From: Selaginella moellendorffii
Taxonomy: Eukaryota; Streptophyta; Lycopodiopsida; Selaginellales; Selaginellaceae
DNA: 64,000 nucleotides
Assembly (NCBI RefSeq): GCF_000143415.4
Contig: NW_003314294.1
Coordinates: forward strand, 1,490,014-1,554,013
Reading direction: 5' to 3'
The first letter of the stretch is position 1. Each line of letters opens with the position of its first letter. The position numbers and the translations under genes are program-made. Shown here piece after piece: positions 22,201-28,506 of the stretch. Below the pieces are notes generated by a model. The model worked only from the letters and a program-made list of their open reading frames with translations, searched no databases and was not told the origin of the DNA.

Positions 22201-22581
22201 GGCAAATTGGAAAGGAAAAATTTGTGGCTTACAACAGCATCAGATCCTCGCCTTCCATCCCGAAAGTCCAACTGGTGAGCTCCTCCCCCTTCTCTGCATC
22301 CACATTGACAGTGGCTGGAAGAAGAATGCAATTCCTTGCCTGTTCAGAAATGCACAACAATTAGAGCTGACAGATGAAAAGCTAGCAGCTGGAAATAACG
22401 TGAGGCCACACGCCATTCACCACTACATCAGATGTCTTGAGGCTGCATCCTAAGATGGCGTGAGGCTACACGCCATCTGTAACCAGACTGCACTCGAGAG
22501 CCCAATCGGTGCATGCCAATGTTGCTACTGAATGGCATGTGGCCTCATGCCATTTTCTACTTGGTCTAAAAGACTTACCAT
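9432..22581 (-). CDS. Multi-exon ParB-like / FCP1-like protein of the giant element, split by a retrotransposon
   Basis: I derive 12 exons that join in frame with GT-AG borders: 22581-22579 (ATG only), 22339-22239 plus 14695-13618 (one exon split by the insertion), 13563-12955, 12899-12254, 12203-12129, 12090-12001, 11951-11808, 11760-11194, 11136-11122, 11072-10965, 10917-10342 and 10294-9432. The sum is 1625 codons. Residues about 220-310 look ParB-like ([12 protein letters not shown] ... [12 protein letters not shown]). The middle is charged and acidic, with KKRK-type basic patches typical of nuclear proteins. The last 287 residues are FCP1/HAD-like. An in-frame TAA at 22768-22770 with no ATG before 22581 supports that start. 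Its function in the element is unknown; regulator or accessory to transposition is a guess. The nested insertion removes about 50 N-terminal residues from the contiguous frame; ATG at 14661 could restart translation. Confidence 0.7.
10342..10917 (-). CDS. Exon 11: Pro/Ala/Glu-rich repeat region containing coding copies of the palindrome
   Basis: This exon encodes a low-complexity segment rich in Pro, Ala, Glu, Ser and Thr, with imperfect repeats of an APLEPPHxAPAAEPV-like unit. Two units contain AEMAC-HTPS, encoded by copies of the element's near-palindrome at 10453-10474 and 10528-10549. The repeat has therefore been accommodated inside coding sequence. No fold is expected, and it links the acidic region to the FCP1-like domain. 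Confidence 0.65.
10453..10549. repeat. Two coding copies of the near-palindromic repeat
   Basis: 10453-10474 reads ATGGTGTGTGGGCACATGCCAT-like and 10528-10549 reads ATGGCGTG-TGATCA-CATGCCAT. Both lie in exon 11 of the leftward gene and are read through as EMAC-HTP peptides. Each is followed by TTTCAGC on the plus strand. Confidence 0.75.
11122..11136 (-). CDS. Exon 9: 15-nt microexon of the leftward gene
   Basis: GTCGCAGAAGAAATG lies between CATGTAG and GTAAGTAGAG. It contributes five codons in phase 1 (reading G|GT CGC AGA AGA AAT G). Without it the flanking exons would still join in frame because 15 is a multiple of 3, so it could be alternatively skipped. Confidence 0.5.
11137..11193 (-). 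other. Intron 8 of the leftward gene
   Basis: 57 nt, starting GTAAATAATAG and ending TTGTCCATGTAG. It is followed by a 15-nt exon (11122-11136), then by a 49-nt intron (11073-11121). All three keep the reading frame in phase 1. Confidence 0.6.
11194..11760 (-). CDS. Exon 8: region ending in a long acidic run
   Basis: The first half has a helical, arginine-rich segment ([18 protein letters not shown]). The second half is an Asp/Glu run of more than 40 residues (about 11270-11420) followed by [17 protein letters not shown]. The GAG/GAA/GAC-rich DNA is a slippage-prone tract. Acidic runs like this are common in chromatin and nuclear proteins. Flanking introns are 47 nt (11761-11807) and 57 nt (11137-11193). 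Confidence 0.65.
11761..11807 (-). other. Intron 7 (47 nt), built around the near-palindrome
   Basis: On the minus strand: GTAATGCCTCGTGG, then the repeat (TATGGCGTG ... CATGCCATT at about 11768-11791), then CATTGCAG. The repeat fills half of the intron and ends 8 nt before the splice site. Phase 1; the frame continues cleanly (ATA G|AT CAA). Confidence 0.8.
11952..12000 (-). other. Intron 6 (49 nt), built around the near-palindrome
   Basis: On the minus strand: GTACAAATTATATTTGC, then AATGGCGTG ... CATGCCATT (plus strand 11960-11983), then CCTTGCAG. Splicing joins KKRKKG-type codons in phase 1 (GGA G|GA GAC). Reading through would shift the frame because 49 is not a multiple of 3. Confidence 0.8.
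12091..12128 (-). other. Intron 5 (38 nt), with a partial palindrome
   Basis: GTAAGGTCACGTG, then AGGCCTCACACCATT, then TTGATTATAG. Only half of the repeat matches the consensus. 38 nt is extremely short for a spliceosomal intron, but removing it is needed to keep the frame (CAA G|AT CGT). Confidence 0.6.
12955..14695 (-). CDS. Exons 2-3: ParB-like N-terminal half (part left of the insertion)
   Basis: This covers the exon-2 part left of the retrotransposon (14695-13618), intron 2, and exon 3 (13563-12955). Basic patches such as [10 protein letters not shown] and [16 protein letters not shown] come first. They are followed by a ParB/sulfiredoxin-like pattern: a beta strand [10 protein letters not shown], a polar [16 protein letters not shown] helix, and [13 protein letters not shown] where ParB proteins have the G-H-R/S recognition box. 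A helical region follows. ParB-like domains bind DNA or cleave it in some relatives. The assignment is from motif resemblance only. Confidence 0.5.
13564..13617 (-). other. Intron 2 (54 nt), with a near-palindrome next to the acceptor
   Basis: It begins GTAAGCCTCGTTGC. The repeat (AGCATGTGGCC ... ACGCCATT, plus strand 13574-13596) ends just before TCCATTGCAG. The intron is a multiple of 3 and has no in-frame stop, so retention would add 18 residues. Confidence 0.75.
14691..14695. repeat. Target-site duplication ACAGC, left copy
   Basis: ACAGC directly precedes the LTR start TGTAAG. The second copy is at 22234-22238, directly after the 3' LTR end CTTACA. Removing one copy and the element restores the codons GAT CTG ATG CTG TAC AAC of the leftward gene. 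Confidence 0.95.
14696..15843 (+). repeat. 5' LTR of the intact family-C element
   Basis: It starts TGTAAGGAACC and ends TGTGGCTTACA. It contains a GAGTCCGAGATC-type degenerate tandem array (about 14780-15060) and then the core shared with LTR-A and LTR-B (CTAATACGGG, GGTGAAAGCCCAAAGCG, a G10 tract, GGGGGTTCCAAAAGTATAG at about 15065-15150). Open frames in this LTR on both strands are products of the repeat array. Confidence 0.95.
15847..15858 (+). promoter_or_regulatory. Primer-binding site, initiator-Met tRNA type
   Basis: TGGTATCGGAGC lies three bases after the 5' LTR. It resembles the plant retroelement consensus TGGTATCAGAGC, complementary to the 3' end of initiator tRNA-Met, with one mismatch. 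The same site follows the LTR-B at 41163-42861 and, in decayed form, the LTR-As. Confidence 0.85.
15903..20675 (+). CDS. Gag-Pol polyprotein of the chromovirus, with two introns
   Basis: Exons 15903-19776, 19824-20241 and 20294-20675 give 1558 codons. Gag carries an acidic/basic N-terminus and a retrotransposon Gag core (about residues 135-290), then a zinc knuckle [14 protein letters not shown] near residue 367. Protease has [11 protein letters not shown] near 438. RT spans about 620-800 with [12 protein letters not shown] and [12 protein letters not shown]. RNase H begins [13 protein letters not shown] near 932. Integrase has an HHCC zinc region (GHGG ... CPTCQQV, about 1130-1170) and a core with [17 protein letters not shown] and the split [12 protein letters not shown] motif. 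A GPY block (FAGPYEI) and a C-terminal chromodomain ([14 protein letters not shown]) follow. All catalytic residues I can see are intact. Chromodomains of this group guide integration to chromatin. Confidence 0.95.
19777..19823 (+). other. Intron 1 in the integrase of the chromovirus (47 nt)
   Basis: GTAATGGGTATTGAG at the donor, CACTAAC (branch-point-like) 14 nt or so from CTTGACAG at the acceptor. It contains an in-frame TGA. Removal joins CAG ACA G|AC GGA CAA to give the universal integrase motif [12 protein letters not shown]. It has the same position and length as in the older copy at 6771-6817. Confidence 0.9.
20242..20293 (+). other. Intron 2 between integrase and GPY/chromodomain (52 nt)
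   Basis: GTAAAAATGCATG at the donor, CCTTAAGCAG at the acceptor. Removal joins CAA AG|G TTC to read [12 protein letters not shown], as expected for the GPY motif. Without splicing the frame stops at a TAA. The same intron is present in the old copy at 6306-6356. Confidence 0.9.
20676..21085 (+). other. Non-coding 3' region of the chromovirus with T-arm-like hairpins and polypurine tract
   Basis: Between the stop codon and the 3' LTR lie two copies of a TpsiC-arm-like hairpin. The first, at 20829-20850 (stem GGTTGGG/CCCAACC, loop TTCGAGT), matches the tRNA B-box GGTTCGANNCC. The second, at about 20870-20893, has TTCAAGT and a weaker stem. The LTR is preceded by a purine-rich stretch (GGGTGGTGGAG, 21074-21084), the probable polypurine tract. 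An A-run with GAGACG lies at 21030-21044. The same layout is kept in the old copy at 5533-5890. Confidence 0.6.
21086..22233 (+). repeat. 3' LTR of the intact family-C element
   Basis: 1148 bp, the same length as the 5' LTR, with four visible differences. Three of the four are C-to-T or G-to-A changes at CpG sites of the 5' LTR (14712, 14740, 14946), consistent with deamination of methylated cytosine in this copy. Confidence 0.95.
22340..22578 (-). other. Intron 1 of the leftward gene (239 nt), carrying three near-palindromes
   Basis: Donor AAATG|GTAAGTC, acceptor CTGAACAG|GCAAGG. It separates the initiator ATG from codon 2 and contains palindrome copies at 22394-22417, 22455-22476 and 22531-22554. 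It is the longest intron of the gene. The size is consistent with two extra repeat-bearing units having been added. Confidence 0.6.
22394..22554. repeat. Three near-palindromic repeats in intron 1
   Basis: Copies: 22394-22417 (AATAACGTG ... CACGCCATT), 22455-22476 (ATGGCGTG ... CACGCCAT) and 22531-22554 (AATGGCATG-TGGCCT-CATGCCATT, the best match to consensus). The third is in the opposite orientation of its asymmetric TGTGG/CTCA core from the other two. Confidence 0.85.
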
Positions 22582-22931
22582 TTGAAGCCGAATGGAGGCC
22601 GTGACAATCGAGGCCGGACTCACTGGCGAATGTGCACTGTGTGTGCAGCGGATTGTAGCAGCAAGGCTACTCTGCCACTTACAGTTGGAGAGTGGTGCTG
22701 AAATCTCCCGGGACGCCAAGTGGGCTGCGTGTGGGTGGCGGAGTGGGCAGCGGAGTTGGCGGCGAAGTTACAAACTGGGTGTGTCTTGAAGTGGACGCCG
22801 ATGCACAGCACGAGCGCGAGAAAAATTCCCTTTCAGTGCAAATGCTGCAAGAGGCAGATGCCGAGCACAAAGGACTGTAACTACCTCACATGACACAGAT
22901 AAACTTTTCTTTATTTGGCAAAGATAAACTT

Positions 22932-23034
22932 TATAGCGTGTGGGCTCATGGAATTTTGAACCCAAAAAATGCACCAAAAAATTCTCGGCGTCATCTGGCG
23001 TTATCTCTTGAATGGCGTGGGGCCGCATGCCATT
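22932..23034. repeat. Two near-palindromic repeats, intergenic
   Basis: 22932-22955 (TATAGCGTG-TGGGCT-CATGGAATT) is degenerate and is part of a longer duplicated block also found at 23875. 23011-23034 (AATGGCGTG-GGGCCG-CATGCCATT) matches well. Confidence 0.75.
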
Positions 23035-23506
23035 TTCAGGGGCACATAGGAGTATATTCCTAGGATATTCTGACACGCGCGAGATTTTTTTGAGTTTTCT
23101 AGAGATCCAACCGTTAGATCGCAACTAGATTTTATAGAATGGTATACAATGTCTTTCTTGATGACCTTGCAAAGAAGCATCTCGATCGGACACCACATGA
23201 GACCACACGAGCCTTACAATGTTTCAGGGGCATTTGCCATAGATCCGACCGTTATTTTGCTCCAAGATTTTACAGTTTGGTGTGCATTGACCTTTCCATC
23301 GAAACTGCAAAGGAACATCACAATCAGATGTGGGATCACAAAAAACTAACTTCACTAACTCTGGTTTCACCAAGATCTACGTAAGGAGTTATGAAATGAA
23401 AGGACCCTCTCTATTGAAATGTGTTTATGGTCCTAGGGGCATTGTGACATATCAAAGGATTTTGCATCAAGTTCTGTATTTGCATGTTTATCAAGCTACT
23501 GAATTG

Positions 23507-23540
23507 CTAAACCCTAAACCCTAAACCCTAAACCCTAAAC
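23507..23540 (+). repeat. Interstitial telomere-like repeat (CCCTAAA)n
   Basis: Nearly five perfect units of the plant telomere heptamer between the two divergent genes. It is flanked by copies of a direct repeat (CAAATGCTG-AAGAGGCAGATGCC at about 22842 and 23581). Short telo-boxes are common near plant promoters; a five-unit array is longer than a typical telo-box. Confidence 0.9.
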
Positions 23541-23874
23541 ATGTGGCAAATGCTGCGTGAAGAAAGATGCCCTTTCTGGGCAAATGCTGTAAGAGGCAGA
23601 TGCCGAGCAGATGTATCTCAGGCTAGCGAAGGGGACAAACGAAAGCTAGCTATAAACATGACGGGATGCAAATAGATTACTAGGCTGGTGCTACGAAAAT
23701 CAAAAACCATAATTGAAAACATTGAAAATGCAAAAAGAAAGGTTTATAATATTTTTGAATTTTAAGCAACCAAAGGAATGTAAGTAGGGCATGTGTTTGT
23801 AAGTTTAAAAATGCCTCAACCACTTAAATTCCCAAGTAAATAAAGCTGTTTCTATTTTTGGTACAGATAAACTT

Positions 23875-24008
23875 TATAGCGTGTGGGCTCATGCAATTTT
23901 GAACCCAAAAATGCACCAAAAAATGCTCGACTAGCATTATTCTTTGAATGGCGTGTGGCCTTATGTCGAGCATTATTCTTTGAATGGCGTGTGGCCTTAT
24001 ATTGCCAT
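23875..24008. repeat. Three further near-palindrome copies, two in a short tandem duplication
   Basis: 23875-23898 reads TATAGCGTG-TGGGCT-CATGCAATT. CATTATTCTTTGAATGGCGTG followed by TGGCCTTAT occurs twice in a row (about 23935-23964 and 23971-24000), a 36-bp tandem duplication of a half-degenerate palindrome. Confidence 0.75.
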
Positions 24009-24299
24009 AAATGGACGTACACACACAGCATAATTATTCCTTTACACGGCGAATAATCTTGGCGCGGATCGCTGACATGGCATGGCAAAGTTCGAATCAC
24101 TGACATGGCACAGCTGGATCGAGGCAAGGACATGATGTGACAAAGTTCAACCTCCGACAGCAAAGTCTAGAAGCTACTCAGTTTGAAATTTGTCAGAGGA
24201 GTCATAAGATCTGGTTTGTCAGAGGATTTGATGTGACGTTCAAGCGTGTGTTATTTTTGAATTCTCGAACTCATTCCTAGGTCTATCATTTTTGTGCGC

Positions 24300-24520
24300 C
24301 GTGTTCTTGGTTCCGCTGAGCGCAGTGAGCGCTGCTTGTGTAAGCGGCGTTGTGGGCTGTGGTTTATGCGTTTACGAGCGGTTGCGGCATTGCGAGCGCC
24401 ATTGCGAGCGGCAGTTTATGCGAGTGGCAGTTTGTGCGAGCGGCGCTACGAGCAGTTGCGGTGTTGCGAGCAGCGCTACGAGTAGTTGCGGTGTTGCGAG
24501 CGGCACTGTCTTTGGTGTGG
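24300..24520 (+). repeat. GC-rich minisatellite
   Basis: Imperfect tandem units based on GCGAGCGGC and a 30-bp unit (CGCTACGAGCAGTTGCGGTG, then TTGCGAGCAG) repeated at about 24450-24508. The composition is much richer in GC than the surroundings. Frames across it give Cys/Ala/Arg-rich peptides that I do not believe are proteins. Confidence 0.7.
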
Positions 24521-24596
24521 CTACCGCTTCCTCTTGATATTCGGCACTTGTGCTTCCTGGTATGTTCACCATGGAATGGCTTAGGACCATATTTAG

Positions 24597-24789
24597 AAAT
24601 GGCATGAGGCCACATGCCATCTTGGGCCCTTGCAATTTCATGGCTAGCGTATTGTCATGTATGTTTTTACTTGCCTGCAGCTGTGTGTATATCAAGATGG
24701 CATGAGGGCTCATGCCAATTTTGTGAATGCGAAATTTCACGTGGGTGTCAATAGCATGTTTGAATAATGGCATGTAGCCTCATGCTATT
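24597..24789. repeat. Near-palindrome cluster upstream of the transposase gene
   Basis: Copies at 24598-24620 (AATGGCATG-AGGCCA-CATGCCAT), 24697-24718 (ATGGCATG-AGGGCT-CATGCCA) and 24766-24789 (AATGGCATG-TAGCCT-CATGCTATT). The last is 81 bp upstream of the start codon, probably within the 5' UTR intron. Confidence 0.85.
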
Positions 24790-24870
24790 GAGGTTGTTTG
24801 GTATGTTATGATTTAGGCCATTCTCCAATCATTTTTTGTATGGTCTTAACTTCTTTATTGCACTTTCAGA

Positions 24871-27800
24871 ATGGCCTTCAGGGTTGGGGAAAAGGTTTAC
24901 ATTTTGAATGGTGGGAAGAGAGTTGCAAAAGGGACCCTTGTGTCTATGGATCGGAACTTTGTTATACACTGTCAAAGGCTTGGGGAAGGCAATGCTGCTG
25001 TATCAGTAGAGACTGTCTTCGATGGGAATGTGGTCGCTATTGAACGAGGAGAGATGGTCGTCGGGGTAAATGTTGTTGTTGCCTTGAAAAATCTTCAGAA
25101 GAAAGCAGATGTTGGGGACAGCGCAAGTGCGACGCATGTTCCCTCCGTGGATCTTAAGAACCGTGCTACATGGATTCAGGCAAAGGTGTTTCTAAACAAC
25201 CCCGAGGGGGAGGTGGTAGCTGAGGGCTTAGCCACAGCTGTCGATCCAAGAGATGCGGTTGCTAATCAAGAATTGGGCTGGGATGATATTGGAGTTGCAA
25301 TTTTAGAGGTTGTTGACACAGAAGAAAACAGTTTGACTATTGGAAGCATTGTGCGGTGGAAATTGAGGCACTTAGTGTTTGAGAATGTGAAGGATTCACA
25401 ATCAAACACAACTACAACTGATGACAGAACATCTCTTCATGGGAATTGAAAGTACACCTTCCTAAAGCGCAGCCAAAGGGATCTGAGCAACGAACCGAAA
25501 AGGCAGAAAATGGCGATGGAGGTTCGAATGGTCTCGACAGTTGCTTGTTGCAAGAGGAGGTGCTGTCAACATGCTGATTGGGATGCTATTGAAGAGGAGA
25601 GAGCAAGATACAAGACATTGTCCTGGAAGGCAGCTTGCAATTTTGTGTATGAGGCATTACGGTCATCTGTTGATGCTTCAGAACATCAGGTGGGGGGCAT
25701 GGTCTTCCAGAGGGGTTTGGTCTGCATGAAGGCATGGAGAATCATTTATGGAGTCCCTCGAACCACATTCTACAGAATCAAAACTGAGTTCGAGGAACAA
25801 AGGGTTCAACAGGCAGTCCATGGGAACGACGGTACGCACAAAACCAGGGGTCATGTTGTATATGGAGAGGCAATCTTCAAGAGGTTTGTCGAGACATGTA
25901 GCGAGCAGCAACCACATAAAACCCGCTTCTTGGAAGATGGAACACGAGACACCCAACGAGTTCTCCCTTCCATGTATACCAAGGGGGCCATATTGGAAGA
26001 TGTGAATCGGGAACTCCAGAGTAATGGCTACAGGAAGCTGAGCCAATCTAGATTTAGTAGATTGTGGAGCAACAGGTTCAGGGATGTGAGTATAGGAAAG
26101 TACTCCAGCTTTTCAAAGTGTGACGAGTGCACTGCTATCAAAATGGCTTTGTCGAAGAATTCTTGCAGCGCTCAAGAGCGAGAGACGTTGGTTAAAAGGC
26201 GGCTCGACCACAACATCGAGCAGAGAAGCTGCAGGACTGCATATTATCATAACAGGATTCTCTCCATGGAGAGACCTGACTCTTACCTCTGCATCATCCA
26301 CGACAAAATGGACCAGAAAAAGACATGCTTACCTCGACTCAATCCTGCCCCCAAGGCAATCTCTTCATCCATGCAGCTGCCTGTGTCTCTGTTTGGCATA
26401 ATCGCTCATGGGCATGGTGCCCAGAACTATGGGAACTTCTTTGTACCTCTATGGGGTGGCAGGGGTGCAAACATGATGATTGCGTCCCTAGCAAAACACT
26501 TAAGGTCTCTGCAAAGTGCGTAGACTGAGCTGAACGGCCAACCCTTGCATAAGGCCCTTGTCGATCGAACCCCATACAGGGTTCAGCTGGAGGAGGAGCA
26601 AAGGCTTGCAGTATCACGTGGGGCCCCATGCCATCCCAGTGAATATGTTGGCCGTCAGATTGTAGGGTTATCACGTGAGGCCTCATGCCATTCCGACAAG
26701 GCTGGTCGCCCGGTGAATGCACAGCCTCATCCAAACGAAGCAGAATCTCAAGGAAGTTCTTGCGGCCGATGTGGCCTTCCACCCCATCTTCTGCTCCAAA
26801 CAGACAATGCTGGCAGTGAGAACAAAAACATGTACGTCTTCGCGTACTTGGCGATGCTTGTTGCCAAAGGCATATTTGAAACGGTTACACTTGGCTTTCT
26901 CATGGTTGGGCACACTCATGAAGACGTCGATGCCATGTTCAGTCACCTGGCAGAGTCCCTCCGGCAATCCAATGTCCTCACCCTCCCACAACTCTACGAT
27001 GAATTCCAAAATTGCATCAAAGGCACTGTTGAAGCTGCACTTCTGACAGAGGTTCCAGACTTTAAGGGGTTTGTAAGAGGCTACATCAGGGACGGATCCG
27101 AAACGCTGATTGGCCACTCCAAGCCTCTTCAGTTTCATTTCAGCATGTGTGACGGTGCTCCAGTGATGAGGTACAAGATGAGAGAATGGGACACAGTGTG
27201 GCTGCCAGTGGACGGCATTGAACTCTTCAAGAGAGATCCCATAACTGGGGAACCTATGATTCCTCAGGGTTCCCCACGACCGATGCACCCGGATGGACTC
27301 AAAGACCAGGAAAGTATAGTGGCCGGGATTAGACAGCATATTGCCTTCTGGAAGAGGGGGTTGGTGTTTGGTGGAGAATCCTATTTTCAGAGGTGCAAGC
27401 CTTTGCTCGAATACTGGGAGAAGATTATATCTGCTATCCAAAATGGGCCGGTTGTATATGAAGAATTGGAAGAGTCCTTTTGGCCAGAACCTAGAGCACC
27501 AGATAGTAGCGGAACAATGTCCTCTGGAAATGCAGTGACAGATAACGATGTTGAGGATCACTATTGTGGGCCGAGGAACAAGAAGCCGGATTCAGCATTC
27601 AATCCAGTACAGGTCTGCAAAGGAATGGTCGTGCTTGTCAGACCCAGTAATAAAAAACAAATGATATGGGTGGGGCGCTGCATCACTGATGCAAAGGAGG
27701 ACGCAGAAACTAACTCCTTCAATGTAACTGTGGAGTGGTTCAAGCCAAGTTCCGGATATACGAACGATTGCCTAGAAAAGAGATGGGTGCTGAATCCAAG

Positions 27801-28012
27801 GGATCCCAGCATGAGCATATCGGTGGATAATGTTGTGCATGGTTGGATGCGGAAGCAGAGTGCCACCATCACCTTGCCAGACCATGCAAGAGATGCAGCA
27901 AGAGCATTCATAACCCGGGTTCAAGGTGAGATTCATGAATATTCCTTTACTAAGTTTCTAATGTATTTTATTTCAAGGTGAACAATCCGAATCTGAATCA
28001 GAGGAGGCGTGA
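24871..28012 (+). CDS. Tnp1/En/Spm-like plus DUF7869-type putative transposase
   Basis: The ATG at 24871 follows the acceptor TTTCAG. Exon 1 runs to 25386; a 66-nt intron (25387-25452) restores one frame to about 26516. Residues about 14-75 and 100-172 form two related blocks (GKRVAKGTLVSMD ... LGEGN and GEVVAEGLATAVDPRD ... ELGWDDIGV ... TIGSIVRWK), like the plant Tnp1/En/Spm domain (Transposase_23). Then come a Cys pair region (CCKRRCC), SMYTKGAILEDV, FSKCDECTAIKMAL and three candidate acidic catalytic sites of an RNase-H fold: IIHDKMDQ, LLLQTDNAGSENKN and MVGHTHEDVDAMFSH, the pattern I associate with DUF7869 proteins. A last 52-nt intron (27926-27977) leads to GEQSESESEEA and TGA at 28010-28012. 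The stretch 26520-26790 is disturbed: stop codon, two palindromes, probable frameshift or unresolved introns. It is the likely mobilising enzyme of the giant element. Confidence 0.7.
25387..25452 (+). other. Intron in the transposase gene (66 nt)
   Basis: Donor GAGAAT|GTGAAGG, acceptor GGAATTGAAAG|TACACC. It contains the in-frame TGA at 25447-25449 that otherwise ends the first frame. Removal joins LVFEN to YTFLKRSQRD and runs on without a stop into the Cys-rich region. The acceptor is not pyrimidine-rich, so the border is a proposal based on the frame. Confidence 0.5.
26613..26691. repeat. Two near-palindromes in the disturbed centre of the transposase gene
   Basis: 26613-26634 (ATCACGTG-GGGCCC-CATGCCAT) and 26670-26691 (ATCACGTG-AGGCCT-CATGCCAT). 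Both share an altered left half-site (ATCACGTG), suggesting duplication of one copy. They lie between the second and first candidate catalytic residues, where the reading frame also fails, and may belong to an unrecognised intron. Confidence 0.8.
27926..27977 (+). other. Last intron of the transposase gene (52 nt)
   Basis: CAAG|GTGAGATTC at the donor, TTTTATTTCAAG|GTGAAC at the acceptor. Splicing gives GTT CAA G|GT GAA CAA and an acidic tail that ends at TGA 28010-28012. The TGA overlaps the next palindrome copy. Confidence 0.55.
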
Positions 28013-28340
28013 TGGCATGTGGCCTTACGCTATTCCTAGGTGAGATGATACAAATAACAAGTATAAATTTTTAGTTGTTCTAGCAAATCTTACTTAAAGT
28101 TCAAGGTGAACAAGCCGAATATGAATTCATCGGATTGTTATAACAAATTGCGAGGTGATGGCATGAGGCGATACGCCATTTGAGAGTGGTAGCCATTCCT
28201 ATATGAGGTGAGTGAAGTATTTATTAGAAATACCTCATTCAATTGTGCACTTCTAAGTCTTGGTCCACTTAGTACTGTTTGCATGTTTTTATTTTAATTC
28301 TTTCTCTAAAATGTTATTTAGCATGTGGCTTCATGCCATT
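28012..28340. repeat. Near-palindromes downstream of the transposase gene
   Basis: Copies at 28012-28034 (ATGGCATG-TGGCCT-TACGCTATT), 28158-28179 (ATGGCATG-AGGCGA-TACGCCAT) and 28318-28340 (TTAGCATG-TGGCTT-CATGCCATT). A duplicate of the start of the terminal exon (TCAAGGTGAACAAGCCGAAT) lies at 28101-28120. Confidence 0.8.
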
Positions 28341-28506
28341 GCTCTCCACAATCATGCATTGAATTTCTATCCTTGCATAATACTTCTCCATATATATAGC
28401 ATGTGCGCACATGTGATATGGTTCATTAGGCCTGATATAGTGTGTGAGGTAAAACAAAGATGATGTGACATATGCATTTACCAATCACACGTGCATAAAT
28501 CTAATA

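Larger units (their letters stand above)
14696..22233 (+). mobile_element. Intact family-C chromovirus (Ty3/gypsy), 7538 bp
   Basis: Two 1148-bp LTRs (14696-15843 and 21086-22233) with TGTAAG/CTTACA ends, a perfect 5-bp TSD (ACAGC), a tRNA-iMet-type primer-binding site and a full Gag-PR-RT-RH-IN-chromodomain frame. By eye the LTRs differ at four positions (14712/21102, 14740/21130, 14946/21336, 15162/21552), so the insertion is young. It lies antisense within exon 2 of the leftward gene of the giant element. It looks potentially autonomous. Confidence 0.95.
22582..24870. other. Divergent intergenic and 5' region of the giant element
   Basis: About 2.3 kb separates the start codons of the two divergent genes. 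It contains palindromes, an interstitial telomere repeat, a direct duplication (about 22840-22980 against 23568-23610 and 23866-23930) and a GC-rich minisatellite (24300-24520). Both promoters should lie here. A 3' splice site TTGCACTTTCAG directly precedes the ATG at 24871, suggesting a 5' UTR intron. Short open frames here are not supported as genes. Confidence 0.5.

Noticed and set aside
22579-22719. A longer first exon of the leftward gene starting at 22719
   Set aside because: The first codon there is TTG and no ATG occurs in that frame before 22581; an in-frame TAA lies upstream. The ATG at 22581-22579 is the simplest start.
24292-24615. Cys/Ala/Arg-rich open frames on both strands
   Set aside because: They follow the GC-rich minisatellite in all frames; no protein family or consistent codon use.
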